Positions 9,480-17,806 of a stretch of DNA of 64,000 nucleotides are shown piece by piece. The notes beneath the pieces were generated by a model. The model was not told where the DNA came from. It ran no database searches and saw only the letters and a list, made by a program, of their open reading frames with translations. The DNA is from an uncultured Pseudohongiella sp. (GTDB lineage: Bacteria; Pseudomonadota; Gammaproteobacteria; Pseudomonadales; Pseudohongiellaceae), in NCBI GenBank assembly GCA_902597095.1, contig CACJWK010000002.1:82834-146833 (forward strand). Direction: 5' to 3'. The first letter of the stretch is position 1; every line of letters begins with the position of its first letter. The position numbers were made by a program, and so were the translations under genes.

Positions 9480-9485
9480 TATAAT
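9480..9485 (+). promoter_or_regulatory. Perfect -10 box upstream of argF
   Basis: TATAAT, an exact sigma-70 -10 hexamer, stands 111 bases before the argF start. No convincing -35 lies 16-18 bases upstream (CTGGCT at 17). I see no palindromic ArgR box nearby. Confidence 0.4.
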
Positions 9486-9595
9486 CTCCACTCCGGCGGT
9501 TCTGCAAACACCACCAGACAACATGACCGCAGCCAGCTGAATTTAAGATGCAGCCTCGGGGGCCGTGCCCTATCGGCTCGACATGACCAAGCCCC

Positions 9596-10489
9596 ATGAC
9601 TAAACAGCATTTTCTCACCTTAAAAGACGTTTCTCAGCATGAGCTCGAGACGATTGTTAAACGTGCCATGGTATTGAAGCAGGATCCTCAGCAAGCCGTG
9701 CGAGCTGAGCTCAAGACCTTGGGGCTGATCTTCTCTAAAGCGTCTACCCGGACCCGGGTCGCTTTCGAGGTCGCGATGAACCAACTTGGCGGCTCTGCTG
9801 TTTTCCTCACGGATAGCGACGCACAAACCGGTCGCGGAGAACCGGTTGCTGATACCGCGAGAGTGATCTCAAGCATGGTCGATCTGGTCGCTGTGCGCAC
9901 GCATGCTCATAGCCAACTCGAAGAGTTCGCAGCCTATTCCCGTGTTCCTGTAATCAATGCGCTCAGCGATGACTTTCATCCCTGCCAGCTTCTGGCTGAC
10001 GTTCAGACCTTCATGGAAGTCAGAGGGTCTATCAGAGATGCGCGTGTGGCCTGGATCGGTGATGGAAACAACATGTGCCAGTCCTACATCAATGCAGCGG
10101 CGGCTTTCGGATTCTCACTGTCAATTGCCTGCCCACCGGACTATGAACCAAATCATCAATTACTGAAAGATAACGAGCACTGCGTGCGTCTGGCAGATGA
10201 TCCGGCCCAAGCCGCTCGAGGTGCCGATCTCGTGGTAACCGATGTTTGGGCTTCCATGGGCAGCGAAGCAGAGGCTCTCCAACGCAAACAGCAGTTTGGT
10301 GGTTTTCAGGTGACACCGGACCTGATGGCGCAAGCCGCCGCGGATGCGCTGTTCATGCACTGCTTGCCAGCGCATCGTGGAGAGGAAGTCACAGCAGACG
10401 TGATCGATTCCTCCGCCTCAGTGGTCTGGCAGGAGGCGGAGAATCGGATGCATTCCCAAAAGGCACTGATCGAATTTCTGCTCAGCTGA
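9596..10489 (+). CDS. argF: Ornithine carbamoyltransferase
   Basis: Makes citrulline from ornithine and carbamoyl phosphate (arginine biosynthesis, cytosolic trimer). The 297-residue protein has the carbamoyl-phosphate loop STRTR at residues 50-54, HPCQLLAD in the middle and the ornithine-site HCLPAHRGEE near residue 260. It lacks the longer catabolic-type (ArcB) N-terminus, so an anabolic role is inferred. No strong ribosome site precedes the ATG. Confidence 0.95.
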   Translation: MTKQHFLTLKDVSQHELETIVKRAMVLKQDPQQAVRAELKTLGLIFSKASTRTRVAFEVAMNQLGGSAVFLTDSDAQTGRGEPVADTARVISSMVDLVAVRTHAHSQLEEFAAYSRVPVINALSDDFHPCQLLADVQTFMEVRGSIRDARVAWIGDGNNMCQSYINAAAAFGFSLSIACPPDYEPNHQLLKDNEHCVRLADDPAQAARGADLVVTDVWASMGSEAEALQRKQQFGGFQVTPDLMAQAAADALFMHCLPAHRGEEVTADVIDSSASVVWQEAENRMHSQKALIEFLLS

Positions 10490-11279
10490 GCCAGCCTCAC
10501 TCGCAACCACAACATCTAGTGGTGCCTACTGTCTGACGTCATTCTTCCGAAATAACACTGACAAGACCCGCCGGGCATTCAAAATTGGATAAATTTTAGC
10601 CAGATGGACAGCCAGTAGCACAAAACCGCCCGATCTTGCACCATCTCTGCGCAAAGCAGGTTTAATGCACATTTTTCCCACAGAAAACACACAGGAAAAT
10701 CGCTTGCAAACTAGCAGAAACCTCATTATCTTGTGCTTATCGAAGACGACCATCCCAGATGTTGTATGTTAGCTCTACAGGCAAGGCAGCAAATCCCGTC
10801 ATCTGCCAGCCGCCGAGCCCACTAGACCGGCTCATCGGGTAGTGTAGCGCGGGCGAGAAATCCGTCATGGATGCCGCCCCAAGGGGCCGACGAGTCTGGA
10901 CCAGAGGCGGAAAACTGAGGCAAGGGAAAAAAACCCAAGCCGGACGTAAAAAACACTAAAGTCCAGCGCCAAAAACACAATATATAGTATAGGCCTTCAC
11001 CCTGAAAACGCACAAAGCGGAACAGCAGAAGGGATTAAGTCAGTCGGGCGACCGGGCTAGTAGTGGTTATTTTGCAATCACAAGCAAAAGCCCGATGCCA
11101 GGAAGCAAAAAAGCTGGCAGCAAATAACCGCGAACAGTAATTACAGACAGGCAGAGCACTGCGAGTCACAGCTGGCCAGAAGTTACGGTCAGAGAGTACA
11201 GACAAGAGCTGAGGCCAAGTAGGGAAAAAGCAATAAGAGGCAGTGCGCCTCGCAGTAAAGATCGAATTCGGAGCACTTC
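10490..11279. other. 790-base intergenic region between argF and nrdA
   Basis: No credible coding sequence on either strand; the short frames here lack family features and start signals. The last 300 bases are purine-rich on the plus strand and contain the NrdR-like site. The rest probably holds the nrdA promoter and leader, but no -35/-10 pair stands out. Confidence 0.5.
10975..10990 (+). promoter_or_regulatory. NrdR box upstream of nrdA
   Basis: ACACAATATATAGTAT closely fits the 16-base NrdR box (acaCwAtATaTwGtgt), the operator of the ATP-cone repressor of ribonucleotide reductase genes. NrdR sites usually come in pairs about 31 bases apart; a convincing second box is not visible, though a half-site ACACTA lies at 10953. 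It overlaps TATAGT, a possible -10 element, 290 bases before nrdA. Confidence 0.6.
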
Positions 11280-14135
11280 ATGCAAACAGATGTACAGGCC
11301 AGCAACGGCCCGACCGCGGGGGCGAATCCCGGCGTAAAAGAAGCCCAAAAGACCCCCTCAACAGCCCCAGGGCAACTACGGGTCATCAAACGCAATGGCG
11401 CTGTCGTCGCCTATGACGAATCAAAAATTTCTGTAGCCATTACCAAGGCTTATCTCGCCGTGGAAGGCGGAACAGCAGCTGCATCTTCCAGAATTCATGA
11501 ATCTGTTGCTCGGCTGAGCAGTCAGATCACAGACATATTCAAAAGGCGCATGCCATCCGGCGGCACAATACATATAGAAGATATACAGGATCAGGTTGAA
11601 CTGGCGCTGATGCGTACTGGCGAGCACAAAATTGCGCGCAGCTATGTCATCTACAGAGCGGATCGCACACGCATGCGCGAGCAGCAATCTGAACTCCAGC
11701 AACCGAAAGAAACTGTGATTAATGTCACCTTTGAGGATGGGCATCAGGGCCCGCTGGACACCGCTCGGCTTCGGACCGTCATTGACGAAGCCTGCGAAGG
11801 TCTAGAAGACGTCTCGGCCGACACGATCTATAGCGAAACACTGAAGAATCTCTATCCTGGCGTAAAAATGAAAGACGTCCGTACATCGTTGGTGATGACC
11901 GCCAGGACAATGGTAGAAAAGGATCCGAACTATTCTTACGTAACCGCTCGCCTGCTGATGGATACGCTGCGCTCTGAAGCGCTCAGCTTTCTCGGCATCA
12001 GCGAAGCGGCGACGCAGTCCGAGATGCACTACCGATATGCGGCCACACTGAAGCTGTACATTGAGAAAGGGGTGGAATTGGGATTGCTGTCCCCTCACCT
12101 GCTTGAATTTGATTTGGGGGTGCTGGGCGAGGCTCTCAAAGCGGAAAGAGACCAACAGTTTACCTATCTCGGTCTCCAGACTCTCTACGATCGCTACTTT
12201 ATCCACAGTGAAGGCACCCGGTTTGAATTGCCACAGGTCTTTTATATGCGGGTGGCCATGGGTCTGGCATCGGAAGAGGACAATAAAGAACAGCGCGCGA
12301 TTGAATTTTACAATCTGCTGTCGAGCTTCGATTACATGGTATCGACACCTCAGCTTTTTAATTCCGGCACGTTGCGGCCTCAGCTCTCATCCTGCTTTTT
12401 AACTACCGTGCCCGACGACCTTTTTGGCATCTACTCAGCAATCCGGGATAACGCGATGCTGTCAAAATGGGCCGGTGGGTTAGGCAATGACTGGACCCCA
12501 GTTCGGGCTCTGGGCGCACACATCACTGGAACCAATGGAAAAAGTCAGGGCGTGGTGCCGTTTCTGAAAGTGGTAAATGACACGGCGGTTGCGGTTAATC
12601 AGGGCGGCAAACGGAAAGGGGCTGTGTGCTCCTACCTGGAGAGCTGGCACCTGGACATCGAAGAATTTCTGGAATTGCGCAAAAACACCGGCGATGACAG
12701 GCGCCGGGCGCACGACATGAATACGGCAAACTGGATTCCAGATTTATTCATGAAGCGGGTATTCAATGAACAGGAATGGACCCTGTTTTCGCCAAACACC
12801 GTGCCAGAGCTGCACGATTTGCACGGCATCGAGTTCGAACGGAAATATGAAGAGTATGAGCGTCGGGCAGCGGCCGGAGAAATCAGGCCTTACAAGACCG
12901 TGAAAGCGGCCGATTTATGGCGCAAAATGCTGTCTATGCTCTTTGAAACGGGCCATCCCTGGATAACGTTCAAGGACACCTGCAACGTTCGTTCACCGCA
13001 GCAGCATGTAGGCACCATACATTCTTCAAACCTGTGCACAGAGATCACCCTGAACACCAGTCAGGACGAAATTGCTGTCTGTAACTTGGGGTCAGTGAAT
13101 CTGGTCAACCATGTCGACGAGAACGGTCTCAATCAGGAAAAGCTGAAGAAGACGATTGCCACAGCCATACGAATGCTCGATAACGTCATCGATATCAACT
13201 ATTACTCGGTGGATCAGGCCAAAAACTCCAATCTGAAACATCGCCCGGTCGGTATGGGCGTAATGGGATTCCAGGATGCGCTCTATAAACAACGCATCGC
13301 CTATGCGTCAGAGCAGGCAGTAGAGTTCGCGGATATCTCCATGGAGATGATCAGTTACTATGCTGTTAGCGCATCAAACATTCTTGCGGAAGAAAGGGGG
13401 CGCTATGAATCCTACGAGGGCTCGCTGTGGGATCAGGGCATTCTACCCATTGATTCACTGAAGAAGCTTCGGGAGATTCGAGGCAGCGATTACCTTGACG
13501 TGAACTTGGACCAACGCCTGGACTGGGACAGCCTGCGGGCTCGTATAAAAGCAGGAGGCATGCGCAATTCAAATGTCCTGGCGATTGCGCCGACTGCCAC
13601 GATAGCCAATATCACCGGCGTCTCACAGTCCATTGAGCCCACATACCAGAATCTATACGTGAAATCGAATCTCTCCGGAGAATTCACCGTGGTCAACCCG
13701 TATCTAGTGAATGACCTGAAACGGCTCAATCTCTGGGACAACGTCATGGTCAATGACCTCAAATACTATGAAGGGAGCGTCCAAAACATTGATCGTGTGC
13801 CCACAGAGATCAAACAGATCTACGCCACAGCCTTTGAAGTTGAGCCACGCTGGCTGGTAGATGCAGCAAGCCGTCGTCAAAAGTGGATCGACCAGGCTCA
13901 GTCACTGAATCTTTACGTCGCCGGCGCCAGCGGCAAGAAACTGGACGTCACTTATCGAATGGCCTGGTTACGTGGATTAAAGACAACCTACTACTTAAGA
14001 GCATTGGCAGCGACGACTACCGAAAAATCGACAGTCTCTGACCACAGCCTGAACAAGGTGTCAGCGGAGCCAACCGCAGCAGCCATACCCAAAGCTTGCT
14101 CTCTGGATGACCCGGAATGCGAAGCTTGCCAATAA
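11280..14135 (+). CDS. nrdA: Ribonucleoside-diphosphate reductase, class Ia, alpha subunit
   Basis: Catalytic subunit making deoxyribonucleotides. The 951 residues include two N-terminal ATP-cone domains: the first around LRVIKRNGAVVAYDESKI (residues 35-52), the second around residues 150-240. Active-site cysteines are Cys372 in LSSCFLT, Cys586 in SNLCTEI and Cys601 in AVCNLGS, and the C-terminal redox pair is ECEACQ. GGAG stands before the ATG. Two cones are also known in Pseudomonas aeruginosa NrdA. nrdB follows 55 bases downstream, and an NrdR-like box lies upstream. Confidence 0.97.
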   Translation: MQTDVQASNGPTAGANPGVKEAQKTPSTAPGQLRVIKRNGAVVAYDESKISVAITKAYLAVEGGTAAASSRIHESVARLSSQITDIFKRRMPSGGTIHIEDIQDQVELALMRTGEHKIARSYVIYRADRTRMREQQSELQQPKETVINVTFEDGHQGPLDTARLRTVIDEACEGLEDVSADTIYSETLKNLYPGVKMKDVRTSLVMTARTMVEKDPNYSYVTARLLMDTLRSEALSFLGISEAATQSEMHYRYAATLKLYIEKGVELGLLSPHLLEFDLGVLGEALKAERDQQFTYLGLQTLYDRYFIHSEGTRFELPQVFYMRVAMGLASEEDNKEQRAIEFYNLLSSFDYMVSTPQLFNSGTLRPQLSSCFLTTVPDDLFGIYSAIRDNAMLSKWAGGLGNDWTPVRALGAHITGTNGKSQGVVPFLKVVNDTAVAVNQGGKRKGAVCSYLESWHLDIEEFLELRKNTGDDRRRAHDMNTANWIPDLFMKRVFNEQEWTLFSPNTVPELHDLHGIEFERKYEEYERRAAAGEIRPYKTVKAADLWRKMLSMLFETGHPWITFKDTCNVRSPQQHVGTIHSSNLCTEITLNTSQDEIAVCNLGSVNLVNHVDENGLNQEKLKKTIATAIRMLDNVIDINYYSVDQAKNSNLKHRPVGMGVMGFQDALYKQRIAYASEQAVEFADISMEMISYYAVSASNILAEERGRYESYEGSLWDQGILPIDSLKKLREIRGSDYLDVNLDQRLDWDSLRARIKAGGMRNSNVLAIAPTATIANITGVSQSIEPTYQNLYVKSNLSGEFTVVNPYLVNDLKRLNLWDNVMVNDLKYYEGSVQNIDRVPTEIKQIYATAFEVEPRWLVDAASRRQKWIDQAQSLNLYVAGASGKKLDVTYRMAWLRGLKTTYYLRALAATTTEKSTVSDHSLNKVSAEPTAAAIPKACSLDDPECEACQ

Positions 14136-14190
14136 TCAAACCAACAACATCGATTCATTGAGAAATTGTTAATACAAAGAGGTACTCACA

Positions 14191-15489
14191 ATGTTGTCTT
14201 GGGACGACTTTAATCAAGAAAACACAGCAACAACTGGCGCGGCAGTGGCACCTCCGCTCCCGCCGCCAGTCGAAGCATCTGAAACACCCGCGCCAGGCCA
14301 GCACCCACTGGAGCCTGCCCCTGCGGTAAATGATACTTCAAGCTCGCAGGGTTTCGCACCACAGGCAGAAGCTCCTGAAAGCACCAGCAATGAGAACGCC
14401 CTGCAGAAAGCAATTGATGATTTGTCCAGTCTTGACGTCAGCGCGGGCGTGGAAGAGCTTGAGGGCACAGCAAACCGGGTCGCGGTTGATGATAAGGCCA
14501 TGATTAACTGCCGAGCTGACCTCAACCAGCTTGTTCCATTCAAATACGACTGGGCCTGGCAAAAATACCTAGACGGCTGCGCCAACCACTGGATGCCGCA
14601 GGAAGTGAACATGAACGCTGACATAAGCCTCTGGAAAAGTCCGAATGGGCTGACGGAAGATGAACGCTTAATCGTCAAACGTAATCTCGGCTTTTTCTCG
14701 ACAGCGGACTCTCTGGTTGCAAACAACCTGGTGCTGGCGATCTACAGGCTGATCACCAACCCGGAATGCCGTCAGTACATTCTGAGGCAAGCCTTCGAAG
14801 AAGCGATCCATACACACGCTTATCAGTACTGTATTGAATCGCTCGGAATGGACGAAGGCGAAATTTTCAACATGTATCACGAAATTCCTTCCGTCGCCAA
14901 AAAGGCATCCTGGGGACTGAAATACACGCAGTCACTGAGCAATCCTGAGTTCAAAACCGGCACCACTGAGGACGATCAGGACTTGCTCAAGAACCTCATT
15001 GCTTTCTATTGCTGCCTTGAGGGCATCTTCTTTTACTGCGGCTTTACACAAATTCTCTCCATGGGCCGGCGTAATAAGATGACGGGAACCTCCGAACAAT
15101 TTCAGTATATTCTTCGGGACGAGTCCATGCACCTGAACTTCGGCATAGACATGATCAACCAGATCAAACTGGAAAACCCTCATCTGTGGACCGATCAAAT
15201 GAAGGAAGAGGCCACCCAGATGATTCTTCAAGCGACGCAGCTTGAGATAGAGTATGCGCGAGACACCATGCCTCGAGGGGTACTGGGCATGAATGCCGCA
15301 ATGATGGAAGAATATCTACAGTTCATCGCCAACCGAAGACTCGTTCAGATCGGCCTTCCAGAGCAGTTTCAGGGTGTCGAGAATCCATTCCCATGGATGT
15401 CTGAAATCATGGATCTGCGCAAGGAGAAAAATTTCTTCGAAACGCGGGTCATCGAATATCAGACGGGCGGAGCACTTACCTGGGACTAA
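14191..15489 (+). CDS. nrdB: Ribonucleoside-diphosphate reductase, class Ia, beta subunit
   Basis: Radical-generating diiron subunit. After MLSWDDFN comes about 85 residues rich in Pro, Ala, Glu and Ser without an ATP-cone, then the ferritin-like core. Iron ligands visible include Glu204 and His207 in [10 protein letters not shown], a Glu in LEGIFFY, and Glu and His in RDESMH. Tyr211, four residues after the His, is the radical tyrosine, so this is the tyrosyl type. The 432-residue length and MLSWD start resemble Pseudomonas NrdB. AGAGGT precedes the ATG. Confidence 0.97.
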   Translation: MLSWDDFNQENTATTGAAVAPPLPPPVEASETPAPGQHPLEPAPAVNDTSSSQGFAPQAEAPESTSNENALQKAIDDLSSLDVSAGVEELEGTANRVAVDDKAMINCRADLNQLVPFKYDWAWQKYLDGCANHWMPQEVNMNADISLWKSPNGLTEDERLIVKRNLGFFSTADSLVANNLVLAIYRLITNPECRQYILRQAFEEAIHTHAYQYCIESLGMDEGEIFNMYHEIPSVAKKASWGLKYTQSLSNPEFKTGTTEDDQDLLKNLIAFYCCLEGIFFYCGFTQILSMGRRNKMTGTSEQFQYILRDESMHLNFGIDMINQIKLENPHLWTDQMKEEATQMILQATQLEIEYARDTMPRGVLGMNAAMMEEYLQFIANRRLVQIGLPEQFQGVENPFPWMSEIMDLRKEKNFFETRVIEYQTGGALTWD

Positions 15490-15555
15490 GTTCAAGCGGA
15501 CAAAGCAAACCCGTGGTCTCCTGAGAGAGGCTGCGGGACGGGATTTCATAAAAGG

Positions 15556-15936
15556 ATGAGCGAAAAAGAAAAACAAGCTGACAATAATCCAGAGCGCACA
15601 TTGATAACTCTGGATCAGCTCAGCCAAACGATTGAAGTGATGACCAGTGTTGTCAACAGGCTGCGCCAGCACCTCAGCGAGCAACTCAGAGAACAGGCCG
15701 TCCAAGCTCAGCAGGATGCCCCCGAGCCTCCTTCAGAAACGGAAGACAGCTCACGGGCCACGCCCCTTCAGCTTAACCGGAATATCAAGCGGTCCAGCGG
15801 CCCGGATTCCCAAAACTCCGCAGAACAGACTGAGCAAAAAACTGAGGCTGCTAGCGATAACCAGGAGCCATTTGTTGTTGAAATCCGGCAGAAGGAAGCC
15901 TCACCAACCCGCAAGTCCGACAAAACGCTGCACTGA
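15556..15936 (+). CDS. Hypothetical protein with a predicted coiled coil
   Basis: 126 residues, hydrophilic, no signal peptide. Residues 15-50 (ITLDQLSQTIEVMTSVVNRL onward) have heptad spacing of Leu, Val and Ile, and the remainder is Gln/Glu/Ser-rich and probably disordered. AAAGG lies only two bases before the ATG. It sits 66 bases after nrdB in the same direction and may be co-transcribed. I do not recognise a family. Codon use looks like the neighbours, which supports a real gene. Confidence 0.55.
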   Translation: MSEKEKQADNNPERTLITLDQLSQTIEVMTSVVNRLRQHLSEQLREQAVQAQQDAPEPPSETEDSSRATPLQLNRNIKRSSGPDSQNSAEQTEQKTEAASDNQEPFVVEIRQKEASPTRKSDKTLH

Positions 15937-16060
15937 GTTAAGAACAGGCTGCGCTCCCTCCGCAGCGGTGTTGGACTTGATTCCGGTCGACCCTAGTTCC
16001 GGTGACTTGCCCGGCACCTTGTGATTTTTTGTTAAAGGCGCCGCCATCAGAGACTACAGC

Positions 16061-16627
16061 ATGCGTATTGGTGCTCTTCTACTCGCAGCAGGGTTCAGCA
16101 ATCGCTTTGGCGGAATTAAGTTGCTGGCCAGATTGGATAACGGATCGACGGTCTTCGCGCAAACGCTTAATCGGCTGTCTGCCGCCGTTGAAGACGTCGT
16201 TATCATAACCCGACCCGATCTCGTCAGCGCACTCGAAGCGGATGAATCGCAAATCCAGTCCTTCGATCATGCGGATCAGGGCATGGGCGCATCACTGGCT
16301 TTTGGCATGAAATTCACAAGCCATTGGGATGCCTGTATTGTTTGTCTCAGCGACATGCCCTTTGTGCGCACAGCGACTTATTCTCTGCTCATCAATTTCG
16401 CAGATAAAGATCGCATCGTGGTACCAGAATTCGAGGGAACACAGGGCAACCCCGTGTTGTTCGGGTGCAAGCATTTCGAATCACTTGCCAGACTGCAGGG
16501 TGACTCGGGCGGCAAATCACTCCTGGCGCGTCATCCTCAGGATCTAATGTCCATCAAAGTCACCGATCCCGCTGTCCTGATGGACATCGACACGCCAGCA
16601 GATCTGGCAGAGCTCCAGTCAGTTTGA
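16061..16627 (+). CDS. MocA/MobA-like nucleotidyltransferase
   Basis: 188-residue NTP-transferase fold protein. LLLAAGFSNRFGGIK (residues 6-20) is the nucleotide-binding signature of the MobA/MocA group, GMGASLAFGM matches the MocA-type loop, and DIDTPADL is the usual end. The nearest known role is attaching CMP to molybdopterin for molybdenum hydroxylases, with XdhC as a usual companion; an XdhC homologue lies at 31.4 kb, but no hydroxylase subunit is in the window. Other nucleotide sugars or cofactors remain possible. A CofC role in F420 synthesis cannot be excluded but is less likely on motif grounds. Confidence 0.8.
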   Translation: MRIGALLLAAGFSNRFGGIKLLARLDNGSTVFAQTLNRLSAAVEDVVIITRPDLVSALEADESQIQSFDHADQGMGASLAFGMKFTSHWDACIVCLSDMPFVRTATYSLLINFADKDRIVVPEFEGTQGNPVLFGCKHFESLARLQGDSGGKSLLARHPQDLMSIKVTDPAVLMDIDTPADLAELQSV

Positions 16628-16836
16628 CTCCCGATTTCTCGCGTGCCCCGTGCGGGTCAGCCAGAACTCAGCCCCAACGAACAAGGCCGCATCCGGGATA
16701 TTGCCTTCGAAACCGAGTTACCTCTACAATGTCGCCGCGGACTTTGAGAGACAGGTTCTTTGTGAAGCAAGCAGCCGCTGACTGGCGGCACGGCCCTACT
16801 GGATTCCTCTGCATTTACTAAACTGACGCGCGCAAA

Positions 16837-17688
16837 ATGGTTTCTATGTTCAAGCTCTTATTATTCGCGCTTGCCGTGATTGCGCATCTCGGGAGCCATG
16901 CGGATTACGCATCTGCCAGACTTGCCATGGAAGACAGTTCCAATCCGTTAATGCTGGTCTCCACTTCAGCGGGACCAATCTATATTGAAATGCTGCCTGC
17001 AGAAGCGCCAGATAATGTGGCACGCTTTATCGAATTTACCGTGGGCGAAGTACCGCTTACCGAAACTAATTCAACCCTCACGGCAAGTCCGCGCTACTAC
17101 AACGGCAGCCAATTTCATCGGGTTATTCCCAACTTCATCATTCAAGCCGGTTCGCCAGAACATAATGCTCATGGCCGTCCACGAGACTATCTGGCTGATG
17201 AAATAAATGCGACCGCCCTCGGCCTCGACCGACTTCCGGTCATACTTCAAGCAGGGGAAATCAACCCTATCCTGAATGCAGACAGCCAGCAGGAGTTCGC
17301 CAGTAGAGTACTAGAGCCACTCTACCGACAACTCGGGATCGAGTCGCCGGAGCAGCTAGAAACTGAGGAAAGCGCCATAATCGATGCGCTGCAGTCATTG
17401 ACGGTCATGCGGCTTTACGAATATGAAGGGTACCGCTACCAGAACAGATACCCCACCAGAGCCATTACCCGGGGCGTCGTGGCTCTCGCAAATGACGGGC
17501 CAAACAGAAACGGTCCAGAGTTTTTCATTTCACTGAGCGACGCCCCGTGGTTAGACGGGCGATATACGGTTATTGGAAGGGTTGTTGAGGGCATGGAGAC
17601 AGCAGATGGCATAGGTGACAAACCGATTCAGCCTGTTAACCCCGATCCAGAGAGCACTCGCATTTACTCGATCAGAAAGCTCAACTGA
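16837..17688 (+). CDS. Secreted cyclophilin-type peptidyl-prolyl isomerase with an insertion
   Basis: 283 residues with an N-terminal signal peptide (FKLLLFALAVIAHLGSHA). Cyclophilin signatures: TSAGPIYIEMLPAEAPDNV, FHRVIPNFIIQAGSP with the catalytic Phe-His-Arg, then GVVALANDGPNRNGPEFFI and YTVIGRVVEGME. About 90 residues, including a Glu-rich helical stretch and a YEYEGYRYQNRYP segment, separate the two halves where typical bacterial PpiA has a short loop. It probably acts in periplasmic folding. The start could also be Met4. Confidence 0.85.
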   Translation: MVSMFKLLLFALAVIAHLGSHADYASARLAMEDSSNPLMLVSTSAGPIYIEMLPAEAPDNVARFIEFTVGEVPLTETNSTLTASPRYYNGSQFHRVIPNFIIQAGSPEHNAHGRPRDYLADEINATALGLDRLPVILQAGEINPILNADSQQEFASRVLEPLYRQLGIESPEQLETEESAIIDALQSLTVMRLYEYEGYRYQNRYPTRAITRGVVALANDGPNRNGPEFFISLSDAPWLDGRYTVIGRVVEGMETADGIGDKPIQPVNPDPESTRIYSIRKLN

Positions 17689-17806
17689 CGCTGCTTTGCT
17701 TACCTGCGTCGCGGTGAATCACAGCATAAGCAGACTCCGTCAAGCCCCGGGGTAGCGACCGTAATAGAACCCTAGAGTGCCGTTTCCAGAAGACAAAAGG
17801 ATCCGG

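Noticed and set aside
10670..10690. DnaA box in the nrdA upstream region
   Set aside because: The TTTTCCCACA sequence differs at two positions from the DnaA consensus and stands alone.
10526..10753. Minus-strand 75-codon frame between argF and nrdA
   Set aside because: No start context, composition unlike the neighbours, no recognisable motif.
14191..14480. N-terminal extension of NrdB as an ATP-cone
   Set aside because: The region is Pro/Ala/Glu-rich without the VxKRDG-like cone signature; the same type of extension occurs in Pseudomonas NrdB.
16624..16821. 65-codon frame after the MocA-like gene
   Set aside because: Overlaps the MocA-like stop, Arg/Pro-rich composition typical of random frame, no homology.
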